Source: Diaporthe sp. PMI_573 (taxonomy: Eukaryota; Ascomycota; Sordariomycetes; Diaporthales; Diaporthaceae). Taken from it: a DNA stretch of 64,000 bases. Made by a program: the position numbers and the translations under genes. The notes beneath the pieces are model-generated. The model saw nothing but the letters and a program-made list of their open reading frames with translations. It ran no database searches and was not told the DNA's origin. The stretch covers positions 310,001 to 374,000 of the forward strand of contig JAJTUP010000026.1 of assembly GCA_021399435.1 (NCBI GenBank), given 5' to 3'. Shown here in pieces: positions 54,593 through 64,000 of this stretch; position 1 is the first letter of the stretch, and the number at the start of each line of letters is the position of its first letter.

Positions 54593-57412
54593 ATGGAGGC
54601 AGTTGTCAACGGGTCAGTCGCGGCCAAACGCCCGAGTGCGCGCTCAACAACGCTCGATGCGGATGCAGCCAGGGACCTGCTCAACTATTTTGAGATTGAC
54701 GAGAACGAGAAGGAGTTCCTGATCTCGGCCATCACGTCCAGCAAGGCGCACGAGGACGAGGTCAAGGCCCTCCTGCACGACCGCGCATTCTCTTCTCACA
54801 CGTCCGAGGATGACACGTCTGAGGATGACGACAACCAAAACGACAACGCACCAGCCGGCCGGCATTACATACCATGGAGGACACCGGAGAACCCAGAAGC
54901 CCCACCAATGGACGAGAACACAGCCCGCAACCTGCTTTGCGGCTTCAACATCGACGATGACCTGAGGGAATTTCTCATGGCCATCATCATGTCCGGCAAG
55001 GTTTTTGAGGATGATCTCAGGCACCTCTACAAGATCGGCCTCTCGGCTGGTTGGGAGACCTTCCAGGCGCAGGTGCAGTGTGCAAAGTCATTGAGAGACA
55101 GAGTCCTGGCAAGGCACTACGGTGATGATCTCACGTTGTATCTGGGGATGATGAGAGAGTCTGAGCACATCCCGGACTTCAAGGAGAAGTACTGGCCTCT
55201 GGGGCCCCCTGCACTCAACGCGAGCGACAAGCTCGTTGCGGGTAAACATCTTTGGGGCGGCCTGGTGGATGGGAACACGACGAGCCTGCAGAGCATCCAA
55301 CTGGTTCATGACGATGACAGCCAAGTCAACAACAACATCGTGCCCATGGACAAACCTCCGCCGGACTGGGCGGCAAGCAACCCTCAGCCCACCAAGACAG
55401 CAAGCGATGCCACCACCAAAAAGACCAAGACCAAAACGCAAAGCACAGGGCAGGCCCCATCTTCGGCCAATGACGCCAGATTTGAGGTCGTCTGCCCTAT
55501 ACGGCGGCAGGATGGGTCCATCTGTAACAAACGCTGCTACGACGGAAAGGCGTACCGCTCCATGCAGGAGCACATCCGAAAAGTTCACAAGGACCATTAC
55601 ATACCAGGCCTCAACGCTAATGAGGAAAGCTTTCGTCGCATGGTCAACAACACACCCGGTGGGGAGTCCAACCTCCAGCAGGCCACAGGCGGAGCCAAGG
55701 GCCCGGGTGAGCTGGCAGGAGGGATGAGCGCTCAGTTGGTCAGACCGTCCGACTTGTCTTTGCCATTGGCCAGTGGCACAGCTATTGACGCGGGAAAGCA
55801 ACAGCGGGTTACCAAGAAAGCGAAACAGTCGCATGAGAAAACCCTGGCAAAATCACCATTCTTCGTCGACCAGGGGCAGAACTTGGTGGATATCAATGCC
55901 TCAGTGCCGGTTCCTGGAATGATACCGGCACAGTCTGCCCTTGGCGGCACATTCGACGACAGGCAGTTTCTTTCACAGTTTGATAGAGGCCAGGACGGAT
56001 TCGGAGCAATGGCACTTGGACTAGATGCCACCATATCGCAGAGCCTGTTCCCACAGCATGTTGATGGCGCAGTCCAAAGCTGTATGCCGTCAGATCGGAA
56101 GAGAAAGCGCGACGACACAGACACCGACACGCAAAACCAGCCCCCGAACCAGGACCTGCAGTGTGGAATGAATGGCTCGACTGGCGAGCTCTACAGCCCA
56201 CCAGTAGACCCGAACCTTTTCTTCCAGACCTTACCGCCACAGCCAGCACCCCCCGTCGCTCCCGATGTCTTCGATGAGATGATCGATATCCTCGGCCAGC
56301 TGCAGGAAGCTTCGCGAGAGAATAATACGACTCGAGAAATGAGTGGTCCGACCACTGGGCACTACAACCCACCGGCTGAATCCACGGCTTCCCAGGCCCT
56401 GTCAGCCAAGCGCAACCCTTTCGCTACTCCCACACCAGCCACAAAAGCGAAACCCGCCCAGAAACAGCCTGTATCGCACTTTTTTGTTTCTCCCAGCAAG
56501 AAAATCGACGAGGCACGAACCGCCGCAGTGACACCAAGCCCGACTCCGAAGAAGACAAGCCGGCCGGCCAGGAACACTGTTTCGGCACTGCCCATTCCCC
56601 CACTGGCAGGAGACAGATTCGGCCTTGTTCAGGAAGAGCTGGCCGGTGACCCCTTTCGCCTCCTAGTCGCTGTCACCTTCCTGATTAGAACTCCTGGAAG
56701 GGTCGCGATCCCCGTGTTCCGCCAGCTCATGGAGCGTTATCCCACGGCGCAGGCCCTTGCCGAGGCGGATCCGGCTGATATTGAGGCTATGATGCATCAT
56801 CTCGGCCTGTCTAACCAACGGACCAAGACGATCCAGAAGTATGCGCGTACATGGCTCGAGCGGCCACCTTTCAGAGATGTACGTTACGGGATCAAGGACT
56901 ACCCGCAAAAGGGCGATGGGAAGGACGTCCGCGCGGGTGAGGTTTTTGGGCCCGAGGACCGCCCCAGCACGGACAAAGTCGACGGCGTCGTCGGCAGCCC
57001 GGACTCCTCCAAGGAGAACGACCCCCAGGCTAAGACCACGGCTAGGGGCCACGGCACAGCCTGGGAGATTGGACATCTGACGACGGGCCGGTACGCTCTC
57101 GACTCGTGGCGGATATTCTGCCGGGACGTGCTCCTGGGGCGCGCACAGGACTGGAAAGGCAAGGGCCGCGACGGCACCTTCCAGCCGGAGTGGATGCGCG
57201 TCCTGCCCGAGGACAAGGAGCTGCGGGCCTGTCTGCGGTGGATGTGGATGAAGGAGGGCTGGGAGTGGGACCCCAAGACCGGAGAGAAGACGCCTCTGCG
57301 GGAGGAGATGCGCCGGGCAGTCGATGAGGGCCGGGTCGCCTACGACAACCAGGGCCAACTGCAGATTCTGGAAAAGGTTCATGGTCAGGTGGATGGTAAC
57401 GGAGTGTTATGA
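54593..57412 (+). CDS. MBD4-like HhH-GPD DNA glycosylase with an N-terminal zinc-finger-like module
   Basis: Intronless 939-residue protein from ATG 54593. The C-terminal domain (about 674-900) resembles the thymine/uracil glycosylase domain of MBD4: FGLVQEELAGDPFRLLVAVT, FLIRTPGRVAIPVFRQLMER, MMHHLGLSNQRTKTIQKYAR and GRYALDSWRIFC, where Asp837 aligns with the MBD4 catalytic aspartate. A low-complexity insert (about 785-820) splits it. At about 299-335 a Cys/His module reads VCPIRRQDGSICNKRCYDGK then MQEHIRKVHKDH, C2H2-like. The N-terminus has two similar acidic motifs (LLNYFEIDENEKEFLISAI and LLCGFNIDDDLREFLMAII), an internal duplication. The rest is disordered. Expected role is excision of T or U from G mismatches in the nucleus. 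No methyl-CpG-binding domain is visible. Confidence 0.8.
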   Translation: MEAVVNGSVAAKRPSARSTTLDADAARDLLNYFEIDENEKEFLISAITSSKAHEDEVKALLHDRAFSSHTSEDDTSEDDDNQNDNAPAGRHYIPWRTPENPEAPPMDENTARNLLCGFNIDDDLREFLMAIIMSGKVFEDDLRHLYKIGLSAGWETFQAQVQCAKSLRDRVLARHYGDDLTLYLGMMRESEHIPDFKEKYWPLGPPALNASDKLVAGKHLWGGLVDGNTTSLQSIQLVHDDDSQVNNNIVPMDKPPPDWAASNPQPTKTASDATTKKTKTKTQSTGQAPSSANDARFEVVCPIRRQDGSICNKRCYDGKAYRSMQEHIRKVHKDHYIPGLNANEESFRRMVNNTPGGESNLQQATGGAKGPGELAGGMSAQLVRPSDLSLPLASGTAIDAGKQQRVTKKAKQSHEKTLAKSPFFVDQGQNLVDINASVPVPGMIPAQSALGGTFDDRQFLSQFDRGQDGFGAMALGLDATISQSLFPQHVDGAVQSCMPSDRKRKRDDTDTDTQNQPPNQDLQCGMNGSTGELYSPPVDPNLFFQTLPPQPAPPVAPDVFDEMIDILGQLQEASRENNTTREMSGPTTGHYNPPAESTASQALSAKRNPFATPTPATKAKPAQKQPVSHFFVSPSKKIDEARTAAVTPSPTPKKTSRPARNTVSALPIPPLAGDRFGLVQEELAGDPFRLLVAVTFLIRTPGRVAIPVFRQLMERYPTAQALAEADPADIEAMMHHLGLSNQRTKTIQKYARTWLERPPFRDVRYGIKDYPQKGDGKDVRAGEVFGPEDRPSTDKVDGVVGSPDSSKENDPQAKTTARGHGTAWEIGHLTTGRYALDSWRIFCRDVLLGRAQDWKGKGRDGTFQPEWMRVLPEDKELRACLRWMWMKEGWEWDPKTGEKTPLREEMRRAVDEGRVAYDNQGQLQILEKVHGQVDGNGVL

Positions 57413-58662
57413 GGAAGAGGGATTAGAAGAAGGAAAAAAAAAAAGGCGCTGGTCTTTGGTCCTGGGGGGGCTGTCAGGTCGGTGAAGCCCGAGCATGCTC
57501 TGTACTGCCTACTTGTATTCATGTAAAGAAACGAACGAATGACATTATAATTGCCCGAGCTTGCCGCGAGCACGTGTTGCGAGGATGGAACGCAATATTC
57601 ACTTTACATGTGTTGTATCGTCTACTGGCCGTCCACCCTCGGAGTCAACGAGGCTGCCGGCGCGAGCTGGCTCCCAGCCTTTGACAGCCGATTACATTGG
57701 CAACGACGACGGCACCCGCCGCTGTTAAGCAGCCTTCTGGGGGTTGCATCTTCTTTTCTGAGGCAGAAATTGGTACACTGCTTCCGTGATGGAGGAGGGC
57801 CTGCCTCGGTTTGGTTTCTGGTGGTCGACTACCTCCTACCTAGCAACAGGCACCTAGAAGGAATCTATTGTAGTGGAGTTTACGGATCATTGGTCTCCTC
57901 AGACACCCTCTCAGGTCAGGGACATCAAAATTGGGGCACGCGTTGGCTCCCAGGCAGTTTTGTACCATGTCATGTAAAAAACATATACATGTACAAGATC
58001 CGAGAGACTCGGGTTGGGTTTGTTTGGCAAGCCCCATGTTGCTCATTGAGTCGACCGCTTGAGTCGGCCGGTAAACGGTTGGGAAACAAGGTACAAGTGA
58101 GGGCTTCAAATCCAGGGCAAAACTGGCGAGTGGTTCCAGACCTACTCAGTTGCTTCCTCGGCAGCCTTCAATGCTCCGTGAGGTGTCTGTACACGTCGCA
58201 ATCCCGGGCTCGCAGCCCGAGGAACGATTCAGAATGTGCAGTGATGCAGTAAGCCAAGTAGCCCACTGATCAGATGTCTGCGCCCTTGTCTGCGCCCTGT
58301 CAGGTCGAGCCTTCCATCCTGATCTCGGTGTTTGCGGGACTTGGGTGGGCTGAAAACAGCGTGACCAGGCTGCAAACGCAAAAGAGGTAGGCCACCACGC
58401 CTCACTGTTTGAGAAAACGTTATGGAGCTTCCACAGCAAGTAGTGTCCCCATCGCATCTTTGACAGCTCTGTAGGCCTTGAGCGTGACCTGCCCACACCA
58501 GCCTCCCCCCCCCCAGCCTGAGCTTCTCACCTCCATCGCATCCCCCACGATCAGTGCACCTACGTGTGCGCCGCAACAATACATTCGGAACCTCTTGTTG
58601 TCTTCAAGAGCCTGTCCTTGCCTCTCGGCACCATTCTTGATCAACTGCCTGCAAGCCTCATC
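57413..58662. other. Intergenic, glycosylase 3' flank and secreted-protein promoter
   Basis: About 1.25 kb. A 234-codon open frame at 57551-58252 starts at TTG, has no motif and no coding bias, and is not annotated. Nothing else supported. Confidence 0.55.
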
Positions 58663-59531
58663 ATGATGAAGCTCCTCACGCTTCTCGTTTCCATATTCCT
58701 TACCACCTTGGCTGCTGAGATGCTCCAGTCCACCGCCGGAGATCCCGCTGGAATCGGCGGAAACATTGCAGGATCGACCATCACCATTCCGACCGCGAGT
58801 CCTGTCCCTTACAATGAGTCCTGCGCGGTGGGCACCTACGTCCTCAGCGGCAGCAGCCTCGGTATCTACTGCAACACCGACGATTACTCCAACTGGTACT
58901 ACGACTGGACCTCGTGCGCATCACCCGTAAACAAGCTCATGTGGTACCGAAACCGCTGACAGACTGGCCTGCTAGAATCGATCTGGACGTCTGCGTTGGC
59001 AACAGCGCTGGCACACTGATTCCATACCCTTTGTGTGTCGACAGCCCCATAGTACTGAGAGGCGGCAACTAACAGACGATGGTACGCAGCGGAAACTTTT
59101 CCAGCAGCTGTGGCGATTGCAATGTCACCTGGAGCCACGTCGACGAGGACCCACACAGCACCACCTACATTACTGGCTACCACTCGTCCGTGGTCAGCAG
59201 CGTCAGCACCCTCTTCACGCCCGCCTGGGATGATTTGTACTTGACCTGCTCAGGCTGTAATGCCGGGCTCGGCATCACCGTTGTGCCCGGTCAGCTTGCC
59301 CTCAGTGAGTTCAAGCACCCTCCTGCCACCTTCTACCTGGAAGCATTTCATCTGACTTGGGGCAATCCAGATGAGGTTCTGGTCAACAACGATGGTACCA
59401 TTGGCTGCTTCAACGTCAATGGATCTACCCAGCTGGCACAGCCCACAGTTGAGCGCGTCACTGTCCCTCAGACTGTCTTTGCAACGCCCACTCAGACTTT
59501 GGATGGACGAGGCAGTATGGCTGCGGCCTGA
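58663..59531 (+). CDS. Secreted Cys-containing protein, uncharacterised
   Basis: Two-exon model 58663-58943 and 59090-59531, 723 nt, 240 residues. The intron has donor GTACCG, branch ACTAAC 16 nt before acceptor CAG, and keeps frame (SCASPVNKLM then CGNFSSSCGDCNVTWSHVDE). A signal peptide is clear (MMKLLTLLVSIFLTTLAA). The mature protein is rich in Thr, Ser and Gly and has a Tyr/Trp patch DDYSNWYYDWTSC, several Cys (CAVGTYVLSGSSLGIYC, CGDC, CSGC, IGC) and NxS/T sites. No family is recognised; a small wall-associated or apoplastic protein is an inference. An alternative donor GTAAAC (58927) with acceptor AACAG (59075) would also keep frame but has a weaker branch site. Confidence 0.65.
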
Positions 59532-60275
59532 TGGCAGGCTCCCATCGAGGCACAGGGGTAGCAAGGTTGTCCAACAGTTGATCAGGTTCATACGTTTCTG
59601 TTGGACGGCTCGAATTGACTCCGCCTTCCGACAAAGCTGCGTTAGATGACGAAAGAGGGTCTTACCCGGGCATTCTCCCTTTTCTGCGCAGAACAAACAA
59701 GGGCAATAGGTGTGTGTGGTGTGGCATAAGGAAACGGGGGCAAACTGCCACTATCCCGCATAATGAAGATGGCACTCCGCGTTGTGATCGCACAGAAAAC
59801 AGGTCTGTTGATGGCTGTGCTTTTGACCCCGTATCGCAACAGTCGGCACTCAAAATCGAGTCTTGACATAACATTGTGTATGTTGGAGGCATGACGTTGA
59901 CTTTGTGGTGGCGTTACTGTATGATTAGACCTTTTGAGTTCCCAAGCCGCCAACATCAAGCGAATGATCGTCGCGATTTGACTTGCTCGTCCGTAGATCG
60001 AGCGACACAGACATTCTTCCCGGAGGACACAGACACTGCGGGGGCCGAGGACATTCCAAGATCGCCGCCGCCGCTGCGGTACCAGCTCCAGCTCAATGGG
60101 GCTCAATGGGGCCGGCGTGAGTAGAGAGGACTGAACGTCCCGGCTTTCGTGCTATCCGGACCGCATGAGCGCTCGTCGGGCCCGAAGCCGTTGGGCACCA
60201 GCAGGCCCGTTTCTTGCTAATGAACAACGTGTCTGCTAGACCCGTCGATCACCACGCTGCCTCCCTCCCAATCTC

Positions 60276-60451
60276 CAATCTCCAATCCGGGCACTCTCCG
60301 AGATGGCAGATCTGGCTGCTTTCCGTGTGCTCGCGCAGGTGCAAGATCCGAGATCGAGAGCCCGGACAATTAGCTGTGCACATTGTACACGTGTAAATGT
60401 GCGCATTCACCTGCAGAAGGTGACATCGTGACGGCCCGGATCTGGAGATTG
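60276..60451. repeat. Nested imperfect inverted repeat (fold-back)
   Basis: Outer arms 60276-60292 (CAATCTCCAATCCGGGC) and 60434-60451 (GCCCGGATCTGGAGATTG) differ by one inserted base and one mismatch. Inner arms GCAGGTG (60335-60341) and CACCTGC (60408-60414) nest inside. The centre is the palindrome TACACGTGTA (60386-60395), extended by GCACATT and AATGTGC with one bulged base. Confidence 0.65.
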
Positions 60452-62765
60452 TCTCCCCGGTGAACACTCCATGGTTTAGCCACAGATCTAGAGCACGGAT
60501 CCGGCGTCGACCTGGTATAAGATGGTACAAGAGCGAATGAAGCGTCCGCTTTGTGGAGACGTCGGGGGCTAGATATCAGTACAGCCTGACGGTTCGTGTA
60601 CAAGAGTAGTGAGTGTCCCAAGGTTGGCCGCTGGGTCAAGCATGTCTGTCTGCCTGTAGCACAGCTCGCCCAGCACCGAGAGCCCTGTACAAGAATGAGT
60701 GCGTCACCAACGCCCCGGGTTTCTTGCGCGGGTGTAGATTCCTGGCCGCGGGCCAGCAGGACTGCATCCCCGTACTGGCGTACCGAGCCTTCACGAAGTG
60801 TGTGACACCAGGAGTTCCACTAGCTGATGAGCCGATGGCACAGAGCCCATTTCCAGGCCAGGCCGTCCACATGTCGTATGCCTCGTTGAGGGATACCTTG
60901 GGAGAGCCAAGGCCCCACGTCAGGCCGGTTAAATGTGTGATGTAGAGGGCTGGACCCTGCCACCAGTCCACACGCGATGGCATCTGGGACAAGGCAATGC
61001 GTATTTGCTAACGCGATCAGCAAGACAAAGGAGCTTGCGTGCGATTCCCCCTTATGTTTTGCCAGACAGAAACCCTGTTCGTGTCTGTTCACAGCAGACA
61101 AATAATAAGTGTTCAGTAGTAGCCGGGATCTGCTGGACCGTAAAGTTCCAGCCTTACTTGTCTGAGCCGGAGACTTTCCAGCTCAAGCCGTGGCGCCCTG
61201 CTTCTGACACAACCGTCAAGAGTTTAGCTATTGCTGTCGCTATCCCAGGGAGGTGAGCATACCCAGCTGGGCAGCCTCGTCTCAGAAGTCATTTGGCTGA
61301 ACTTCAGATGACACATGATATGTCCCTTGAAGAAACTCAAGGGCGTGTCACACAATGTCAACCTTCTGCTTGGCCCAGGTGAATTGAGGGAGAGGGTGTG
61401 CGTGCCCCTTTCCTCCAGCGCCGGAGGAGCAGGGAACGGGTCGGGCTGCAGCGAAGGAGCTCTGGCCGGCCAAGTCCGGGTCTCAGTCCCCGACTAGGCC
61501 GGTGGGCAAGATCTAATCAAGATCTAGACTTGTGATTATCGATCCAATGATGGCTCTCTCTTCGACGACTTCCAGAAGAATCCTCCGACGCCTCAAACTT
61601 GGAAGATCGGTTCGCCCTGCAGAGGATATCCAATTGGGAATGCAGGTGCCTTCCTTGCCATTAGTGAAGAGGGACTAAGTACCAGTACTCTCAACCTCAT
61701 GAGTTTAGGTTCGTCTGAAGATCTGAAGGGTGGCCAATTACCCGCTAGGTTGCCCACCCCAGTCCCCCCCCCACCCCACCACATCGACTTGGACTCGCTG
61801 CTTCGGTGCAGTGATGGCACCCGAGCAGGGTCACTCAGCCTTGCCCCAACAAGCTCAGATTGACAGCTGCAAGGGTCCAGGATTGGGCGCTGTTCTGAAC
61901 ACCCGGAGTACCTCTCCCAGGGACAGGAATCCAACACCGAGAAAGCACATGTGCGCCGGGCGGCGCCTCAACCAGTGCTTCACCCACACTTGACCATGTC
62001 CAAACTGGCTCACTTACCATGAAGGCCCAGTCTCGACAGACGAATCACCGACACGCCCTTGCTTGCGTTCATCCCGAGGGACACGCCCTACTCACAGCCA
62101 CCTCACGCGAAAACGTGGTCCCTGGCAGTTGTGCGACGCGAAAGCCAGCCAGGAAGAATTCGAGAGTGCCCCTAAGAACCACCATGCTTTCCGTCTATCG
62201 TAGCACCGCACATGTTCCGCCGCCGACGGGTTTCAAGTCTGCCTAAGAAGCCAGTTCGAGCTCCATCAAAGGCACCCACAGGGCTGTCCATGCTGGACTC
62301 GCACTTGACGCGGGTGTCACTTGCCCCGTGACAGTAGGAGGAAGGCAAGGGACGAGAACTCCCGCAGGAATCCTGGGTCTTTGCGTGCCCGGAGCGCGCC
62401 ATCGACTGTCAAATCCGGATAGGCGAGCGAGTGTCCCCAAATCAGGAGTGAGGAACAGGCTGCAGATATGCGATCCTAGTCGGATGAGATCGAGTTTGGT
62501 TCGCGGTGCTTTGACTGGCTTTAGGCACAAGGGTGGTGCCGGCCTGCTGGGAGACAGACTGATAGAGGGGGACGGTGCCGAACCGTGCCGTGAGGCCGTG
62601 CAATGGCGCAAACGGCGGCTGGTGCGTTGAATTCCGACGTACCATCCTCGCGCACGGAGGCGGCGTGGGCTCTTAACGTGCTTACCGTGTAGATCAGACC
62701 TCCCGCCCGCTCGAGATGCTGTGTGTTGCGCCGGTGTCACCCTGAACGGCGTTGGCGGGTCTGAC

Positions 62766-62814
62766 CATCAGCATCATCATCATCATCATCATCATCGTCG
62801 TCGTCATCATCATG
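62766..62814. repeat. CAT/CGT trinucleotide microsatellite
   Basis: About ten CAT units, three CGT units, then CAT again. Confidence 0.9.
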
Positions 62815-63094
62815 ATAACAATGGCTTGGGCTGTGTACTGATCGGGCTCTTGTGGGTAAGGTAAAGTGTGCGTTTGTGTTGAATTTGCACTAGGAACTGT
62901 TCAGCACATGTGAACTAGTTATTATTGATCCTCAGCGATCCCGTGGGGGGTAGATCTGTAGATACATGTATAATTTCCGTGCGACGAGTTTTCCCGTGAA
63001 CTTGCCCACCAAGTCGTGCGTAGATGTAAAAAAAGATAATGCAAGATACGCCACTAATGCAATTACCCTTGTATCGTGACCTCTATAGTCTTGC

Positions 63095-64000
63095 TCATCC
63101 TGTTCCCAACCCTGCTGTGCCTTGTATCGGCAGCGTCGTCGCCGAGGACGAGATCGAACCCTGTTGGTGAAGCAAAGAGTTGTGTGTTCTCGGCTGCGAC
63201 GAGATGTCGACAGACGTGTATACGTTGATTCCGCTCCCGTGCCCGGCAAAGTCCTCCCAAGGAGTACTAGCAATCTTTGTTGACACGATACCCTTCCCGT
63301 GATACTGCGCCGGGATCGGTGCTGGTTCTTGTGGCCGCATCTCAAAGTCCATGTCCGACTCGTCGTTGTTTGATGTTGACGGGGCTCTAGGCCCAGCCTC
63401 GAGGCGCGACGAGTCTACAGTGCTGGGGGAGAACGGCCCGTCGCTGAGTTTCTGCATTGTGTTCCGAGCGAAGCCCCGCGTGCGTCTGTCGCTTGCCGCC
63501 GAGGGCCCGTAACGAGAGGAGCCGTAGCCGTATCTCTGTGTCGTAGGCTTCCCGAAGCCCATGCTCTTGAAGAGCGGCCGCAAAGTTGCGACACAGCCGG
63601 CTATGATCCCAAGTGATGGTTCCATAACAGACCAGATAGCAACATCAACTGTCTCGAACAAGAAGTCTGGCGTAATCGCTAGTCTCTTCACGAAGGGTAT
63701 CCTAACGAGAAGAGCAATCCCAGCGCTTTGGGTTGTGAGTGTCAGTGTCTTGGTCCCAACTCGGCTTGGAGGGTGTCTTACACGGCCCCCATGCTTAGCA
63801 ACAGAGCAACCACAACCTTCGTCCTCTTATTCAGCTGAACATCCCACAGCATCACAACAGGAAGTGCAGCGAAGACCAGGTCAGTGACCGCACCAATGAC
63901 GCTGTGAGCGATGACCGCGTTGGGCAGGACGTTGATGTCCATGCAGCCACCCGGCTTCCCCAGTACCTGCTCGTAGAAATAGGAGGGCGGGTTACACTGG
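63095..64000 (-). CDS. Rhodopsin-domain (PTH11-type) integral membrane protein, 5' part outside window
   Basis: C-terminal part of a fungal seven-helix protein. The visible exons are 64000-63782 (open at the window edge) and 63725-63095, joined in phase across a 56-nt intron with donor GTAAGA. The sequence includes PGGCMDINVLPNAVIAHSVI, the helices GAVTDLVFAALPVVMLWDVQ and VVALLLSMGAVAGIALLVRI, and the family motif PDFLFETVDVAIWSVMEPSL followed by GIIAGCVATLRPLF. After the last helix a 130-residue polar tail is rich in Ser, Arg and Pro. The Cys in GGCMD and the order of helices fit the fungal rhodopsin-domain family (DUF3328-unrelated, PTH11-like). No CFEM domain can be judged because the N-terminus is missing. 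Confidence 0.85.

Larger units (their letters stand above)
59532..63094. other. Gene-poor 3.5-kb region
   Basis: No gene, tRNA or transposon motif could be supported on either strand. It holds the fold-back at 60276-60451, a G/C-rich tract near 61385-61500 and a CAT/CGT trinucleotide microsatellite at 62766-62814. Short open frames overlap in all frames, as in noncoding sequence. Confidence 0.6.

Noticed and set aside
58075..58115. T-loop-like string GGGCTTCAAATCC suggesting a tRNA
   Set aside because: No matching acceptor stem, D arm or anticodon arm could be found around it.
57551..58252. 234-codon open frame upstream of the secreted-protein gene
   Set aside because: It starts at TTG, has no known motif, odd composition and no splice structure; it looks like chance openness.

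Overview
The window is nuclear DNA of a filamentous ascomycete (Pezizomycotina, most likely Sordariomycetes). The evidence is short introns with GTRNGT donors, CTRAY branch points and YAG acceptors, compact genes on both strands, and typical fungal families: a Zn2Cys6 regulator, a CFEM receptor-like protein, a PTH11-type rhodopsin-domain protein, a GPI-anchored Ser/Gly-rich wall protein and a MBD4-like glycosylase. No bacterial, viral or organellar segment was seen. All exon boundaries were placed by hand from splice motifs, frame closure and family conservation.

Layout. 1-5.7 kb: 3' part of a STIMATE/YPL162C-like vacuolar membrane protein (-), the five-exon splicing factor SF3B6/p14 (-), and a Cys-rich orphan (+). 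6.2-13.2 kb: proteasome ATPase Rpt1 (-), chaperonin CCT4 (-), a small membrane-protein frame broken by one TAG (-), and a long disordered protein (-). Two degenerate 15-bp minisatellites in opposite orientation lie on either side of CCT4. 14.3-19.4 kb: GINS subunit Sld5 (+), an SDR oxidoreductase (+), and a GPI-type surface protein (+) with a stop-free intron. 19.6-27.1 kb: methylthioribulose-1-phosphate dehydratase (-), calnexin (+), and methylmalonate-semialdehyde dehydrogenase (+). 27.9-35 kb: an F-box protein (+) converging on a 1,432-residue conserved orphan (-). 37-43 kb: a Zn2Cys6 factor (-) and a WD40-cyclophilin (-). 43.3-49.8 kb: CFEM receptor-like protein (-), a cytochrome P450 that is clearly a pseudogene (+), and a FAR-17a/AIG1-like membrane protein (+). 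50.4-59.5 kb: DAHP synthase (+) with an unexplained one-base frame conflict, cytochrome c1 (+), a zinc-finger plus MBD4-type DNA glycosylase (+), and a secreted Cys-rich protein (+). 59.5-63.1 kb has no gene but contains a fold-back sequence. The 3' part of a rhodopsin-domain membrane protein (-) closes the window.

Most genes are housekeeping (splicing, proteolysis, folding, replication, respiration, amino-acid metabolism) and are not organised as a pathway. No biosynthetic cluster or new multi-gene system could be supported. The most notable signals are single-locus anomalies: the interrupted membrane protein, the decayed P450, the DAHP synthase junction, the paired minisatellites, the stop-free intron and the glycosylase architecture.
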